From Lamellibrachia satsuma (lineage: Eukaryota; Annelida; Polychaeta; Sabellida; Siboglinidae), in assembly GCA_033239005.1 (NCBI GenBank), contig BSQZ01000011.1, positions 3,001,001 through 3,065,000 of the forward strand: 64,000 bases of DNA, in the 5' to 3' direction. The notes below the pieces were generated by a model that saw only the letters and a program-made list of their open reading frames with translations, was not told the origin of the DNA and did not search any database. Below, one piece after another: positions 59,579 through 64,000 of this stretch; position 1 is the stretch's first letter, and the number at the start of each line of letters is the position of its first letter. The position numbers and the translations under genes are program-made.

Positions 59579-60625
59579 GTTCGAAGGGTTGTTTAAGGGC
59601 GTTGTTTATTCGTCACTGGCCCTGGCGTTGATCAGAGGCAAACTGCAAAAACTAAAAGACGCTGAATACTATACTGCGAAACAAAAAATGGGATTCATAA
59701 TGATAACAAACCACTCGTAATCTCCGCCTATGATTTAACAAGATTTGCCATCCAAGCCAAATACCCAGATGGCAAGTGGACAAGGAAGCCATTGGCTTAT
59801 CGAGAGTCCAACAATGTTCATCTACTTATAGCTCGCCCTCCTGAGATATGTGTCAACCTTGTTTTTAAACATATTCACGCTGATAGCAGTTACACAATCT
59901 GTAGACAATTTGTTCCATTCAGTTATTGTCCTCTGTGAGAACGAGTGCTTCCTGATGTCCAATCTACATTGATCCTTTACTAATTTTACCTCATGTCCTC
60001 TAGTTCTGCTATCCTTCTTGAGTGAGAAAAACATATTTCTATCAATATTTTCATACCCATTCAATATCTTAAAAACTTCAATCTGATCTCCTCTTAACCT
60101 CCTTGTCTCTAGAGTTGTTAAACCACATTCTTTCAGGTTTCTGCATAACTAAGGTCTCTCAGTTCTGGAATCATTTTAGTTTTATGAAGATATCAACGTC
60201 GAGCGTGATCAAATCAGACGCGAAAATTGTAGCCGTTGTCGTCACAAAAGTTAGAAATCTTTGGTCTTTGCTAGCTACCATTCAGCCGCTGGAACAAACA
60301 AGCTGATCGCGGCCGTTAAAAACAAAATAATAACGAAAGATATCTTCAACATAAACTCTAAATGATCAACCACCATACAAATAGCCAATATTCTTGAAAA
60401 AAGCTAAAAAAAAAACCTAAACAAAAACGACTTTTTGTTTCGCGAAAAATAATAAGCATTAAATGTCAACAAAACGAATATAGCGACTGATAAAGACTGA
60501 CCGCTATTGGACAGATTCTGCAACGCAGAATGTCTGCATACCGATCTTAGTTATCTACCATCCGCTAGGAGTCACCTTAATTTTCTACCAAAACGCTAGA
60601 CGTCAGCTCTACAAATAACATAAGA
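59579..60625. repeat. duplicated noncoding unit, copy 1 (interrupted by LINE copy C)
   Basis: Aligns with 62807-63395: 'ttcgaagggttgtttaaggg', 'ggcgttgatcagaggcaaa', then after the insert 'gtgatcaaatcagacgcgaa', 'ggccgttaaaaacaaaataa', 'tagcgactgataaagactga' and 'catccgatcttag'-type sequence. No open frame is shared between the copies, so it looks noncoding. Confidence 0.8.
59734..60182 (-). mobile_element. CR1-like LINE copy C, 5'-truncated, 449 bp
   Basis: Holds only the extreme 3' end of the family (tail from the LSYEERL region through KVDTYLRRASYK to the 'aacaagattt' end). TATGA at 59729-59733 and 60183-60187 is a 5-bp target duplication. The second copy of the host unit (about 62953) reads straight through without an insert. 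A typical 5'-truncated retroposition product. Confidence 0.85.
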
Positions 60626-60631
60626 AGATAA

Positions 60632-60855
<224 letters not shown>

Positions 60856-60936
60856 TACAACGCCATAAAGATAACCTCAATACTATTGCCGAATATACAA
60901 CGTGTTACGCATGAATACAATCACCGCCGACTAGTA

Positions 60937-60938
<2 letters not shown>

Positions 60939-61026
<88 letters not shown>

Positions 61027-61041
61027 CTGTGTGTGTATGTG
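60939..61041. repeat. (GT)n microsatellite
   Basis: About 50 GT units between the TA array and the CTCA array. Confidence 0.97.
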
Positions 61042-61079
61042 TTAACTATTTCACTCGATCACGCTGAGTAACTAATTAA

Positions 61080-61392
61080 CTAACTCGCTCGCTCGCCCGC
61101 TCACCCACCCGACCACCCACCCACCAATCCTCTCCTCTCTCTCGCTCGCTCGATCCCTCCCTCCCTCCCTCCCTCCCTCACTCGCTCACTCACTTTCCCA
61201 CTCACTCACTCACTCACTCGCTCAATCACCCAATCACTCACTCACTCACTCACTCACTCACTCACTCACTCACCCACTCACTCACTCACTAACTCACTCA
61301 CTGATGCACTCACTGACTCAATCACTGACTCAATCACTCACTCACACACTCACTCACTCACCCACCCACCCACTCCCTCACTCATTCATTCG
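61080..61392. repeat. (CTCA)n-rich array, copy 1
   Basis: CTCG, CTCC, CCAC and mainly CTCA tetranucleotides. It corresponds in position to 63537-64000 after the second unit. Confidence 0.95.
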
Positions 61393-62789
61393 ATGACCGG
61401 TCGATCGCAAGGATGCGGGCCTGGTAGCCTCGACAATAGGTCACTACTGAAATTCAATCCAAGATGTACAACCAGTGGAACCTATCCCAATATAAGCATG
61501 ACGTGTTGCAAGCAACGTGGATGTCTAAAAACAGTTGCCGTCAACAATCGGACATTCTTGATGGAAAAGTGTGTGCGTGTGCTTATGCAGTTCATGCATG
61601 TGATATTTATTTATGTTGTGGGAACGTTAGCAAAGTACTCAACTTAGCTGAAGGCGCTCTGCTGTGTGAAAGGGCTGTTAATGATAGTTTTGCACGTATG
61701 ATCGTCATATCTTACGACATTCTCGCTGCTCCTTTTGACATTATTGAGGTGTAAATTATGTAAGAATGCAAAGTTGTTAACAAACCCAGTGACAGTAGTT
61801 GACGACCGACTTTATACTCTTCTTCAGGTGCATTTGTATTTTTGAGTGTCCCTCAGTTTATGATCTTGTTTTGACAGGTGTTGCTCTAAATATAACGTTA
61901 ATGCGCATTTCTGTGTGAAACGTCAAACAAAAAACAGTTGTACCAAGCACGGGATTGCGTGCATAAATATCTACTGGAAACATTGTGGTGTTTTGAGAAG
62001 GTTGCCATTGATGAAAAAATTAAGTCTGTGTACAATTGCACCCTGAATAGCTTTACAGTATTTGAATATACCCACACTGTGATTGAGATGTACTACATCA
62101 TCATGCATAACAGTTTATCGACTGAATTTGACCCTTTTACATGACCACTAGATAATGTGGGTATTACCCTGGAAGTATCGCTTCAACTCAGCATTTCATG
62201 CTTTAACTTGATCATCATATAGATCTGAGTATACCTGCCTTTAAATCGAAAAAGGAGTTCACCCACATACCATCGGCTGCAGGAGGATTGTGTAAATATG
62301 TCATTCATTAGGACAATCATTTATCTAGCCACATGTACATCATTGCTTGACTCACTTGATATCTCATTTTCACACATGTGAATCAAAGTGATCTGAGAAT
62401 TATCCCGAATAATGTATAGCGACATCCGTCGGTCTCCACGTTTACACACACACATTTAACATTGCATGTAAGCAGGGCCTTACGTGATGATATGTCATGT
62501 CGACTACCAAAAGCCGATTTTAAACGGGCAACGAAACTATGCCCAACGATAACTGCTGATGTCATATTATAAACAAACGAGCAACAACAGTAGTCAGTAT
62601 TGCTCAGTATTGCTGACCACAATTTTGTCAACGACATATCTGAAACTTGTCTTTATTGCAGAGCAGTGTATTTAATTCGTAACACTCACTTGCTACAAAT
62701 GAACTAACGCGAGCGCAGGAAGATGTTGTTGAGAGACCAGTTGCCCTGCGGCAGCTGAGGGTCGAGGCCGTTAGCCGTACAAGTCAAGG
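61393..62789. other. no gene assigned
   Basis: Three weak frames. 61393-61647 reads RCTTSGTYPNISMTCCKQRG, Cys-containing but without a start or splice support. 61938-62144 has no recognised domain. 62383-62637 (minus) reads MTSAVIVGHSFVARLKSAFG, which resembles the start of an SGNH-hydrolase-like domain as found in some mobile-element proteins. None is secure. Confidence 0.3.
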
Positions 62790-63400
62790 GGTCGGCGAAA
62801 GTTCGAAGGGTTGTTTAAGGGCCCCGTTGTTTATTCGTCACTGGCCTGGCGTTGATCAGAGGCAAATCGCAAAAAGTAAATCAGACGCTGTTTACTATAC
62901 AGCGAAAAAAAATTGTGCCTCATAATGCCAACAAACCACTCGTAATATCCGCCTATGTAGACATCAACGTAGAGGCGTAATCAAATCAGACGCGAAAACT
63001 TGAGCCGTTGATCGAACTTTGTGTGCATGCGTTATACATCTGTGGCCTATGCCTCGCTGTCATTCTGCAGCTGGAACAAACAAACTGATCGTGGCCGTTA
63101 AAAACAAAATAATAACGAAATATATACCGAACATAAACTCTATATGATCAACCAGCATACAAATACCCAAATTCTCGCAAAAAAGCTCCAAAAACCTCAA
63201 GAGAAAACGGTTTTTTGTTTCGCGAAAAATAACAAGCATTAAATGTCAACAAAACGAATATAGCGACTGATAAAGACTGACCGCTATTGGACAGGTACTG
63301 TCAAGCGGTATTTCTGCATACCGATCTTAGTTATCTACCACCCATCTGGAGCCACCTTAGTTATCTACCAGCTGTACAACTAGCATAAGAAGATAATTAT
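62790..63400. repeat. duplicated noncoding unit, copy 2 (uninterrupted)
   Basis: Counterpart of 59579-60625 without the LINE and with many point differences. Unit-to-unit distance is about 3.2 kb. It provides the empty site for LINE copy C. Confidence 0.8.
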
Positions 63401-63536
63401 TTTTAATAAAATAATATACAAATACACCATCAACCTGTGTATGAGGCCTCATAAACGCTGTTATGTTTCTGTTGTGTTCCATTTCAGTTGTCATTCTCCT
63501 AAGATAACTTCAGTATGATTGGTGAGAATAGAACGC

Positions 63537-64000
63537 TCGCCCGCCCACCTACCCAACCACCCACCAACCTTTCTCTCCCTCCCTCCCCCCTCTTTTCCTC
63601 CCTCCCTCCCTCCCTCACTCACTCACTCACTCACCCACCAACCCACCCACCCCCCACCCACCCTCAAACCCTCCCTCTCCTTCCTTCCCTCTTTTCCTGC
63701 GTCCCTCCCTCCATCACTCACTCACTCACTCACTCACTCACTCACTCACTCACTCACTCACTCACTCACTCACTCACTCACTCACTCACTCACTCACTCA
63801 CTCACTCACTCACTCACTCATTCACTCACTCACTCACTCACTCACTCACTCACTCACCAACCCTCCCAACCACCCACCCACCCACCCACCCACCTACCCA
63901 CCCACAAACCCACCAACCCCCACCCACCCACCCACCCACTCACTCACTCACTCACTCACTCACTCACTCACTCACACACCCACTCACTCATTAATTTACT
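63537..64000. repeat. (CTCA)n-rich array, copy 2 (to window end)
   Basis: Long runs of CTCA with CCCA and CTCC stretches. The 159-codon Pro/Thr/His/Ser-rich frame across it is a repeat product. The array is cut by the window edge. Confidence 0.97.

Noticed and set aside
62383..62637. SGNH-hydrolase-like start on the minus strand
   Set aside because: Only the first block (VGHSF) is suggestive; the other blocks are absent, so it is mentioned but not called.
63515..63994. 159-codon Pro/Thr/His/Ser-rich frame
   Set aside because: Translation of the (CTCA)n array.

Overview
The window is nuclear DNA from an animal, most likely a marine invertebrate; a mollusc or other lophotrochozoan is my guess, not proven. 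The reasons are genes split by GT..AG introns, a C2H2 zinc-finger gene with 28-residue fingers, a CTLD lectin, several non-LTR retrotransposon families (one with an esterase-type ORF1), a DIRS-like relic, cut-and-paste transposons with readable target duplications, and many microsatellites. No bacterial operons, tRNA, rRNA or CRISPR were seen. Most long uninterrupted frames are artefacts of tandem repeats.

Region 1 to 22.5 kb is a decayed tandem array of zinc-finger genes. Copy 1 leaves only its last codons and 3' flank (1-545). Copy 2 (13314-16070) is a two-exon gene with 16 intact fingers and a frameshift before its last fingers. Copy 3 keeps only the 3' flank (22020-22500), its body replaced by a LINE fragment. 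The intergenic spacer is present twice (about 346-12035 and 16650-20540). Comparing the two shows a 7.77 kb insertion in the first spacer flanked by TTAA, with the empty site intact in the second. That element (1106-8871) carries a hAT-like element (2715-4967, 8-bp duplication), which carries a MULE-like element (3081-4253, 9-bp duplication): three nested DNA transposons.

Region 22.5 to 32.5 kb is repeat-dominated: a foldback element, two CR1-like LINE fragments, another reverse-transcriptase relic and an exact 124-bp tandem satellite.

Region 32.5 to 45.7 kb is the most gene-like part. Two unrelated secreted-protein genes lie in the same direction: a four-exon cysteine-rich peptide (33382-35013) and a six-exon C-type lectin with an EPN motif (39190-44604). 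Both are preceded by homologous copies of one block (32570-32850 and 38610-39035) that looks like a promoter plus noncoding first exon ending in GTAAGT. The block before the lectin carries a 30-bp ATTGG (inverted CCAAT) repeat expanded to four or five copies. A broken copy of the lectin last exon lies inverted downstream (45612-45720). A 1.7 kb array of 25-bp repeats lies between the genes.

Region 46 to 64 kb is again mobile DNA: an L2/CR1-like LINE with a 2A-like motif (47701 to about 51310), a DIRS-like relic, a 153-bp inverted-repeat element, a nearly full-length CR1-like LINE with SGNH-type ORF1 and APE plus RT ORF2 (55675-59578), and a duplicated noncoding unit (59579-61390 and 62790-64000) whose first copy holds a 449-bp LINE insertion. 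All splice models, family calls and promoter calls are readings of the bases, with no search behind them.
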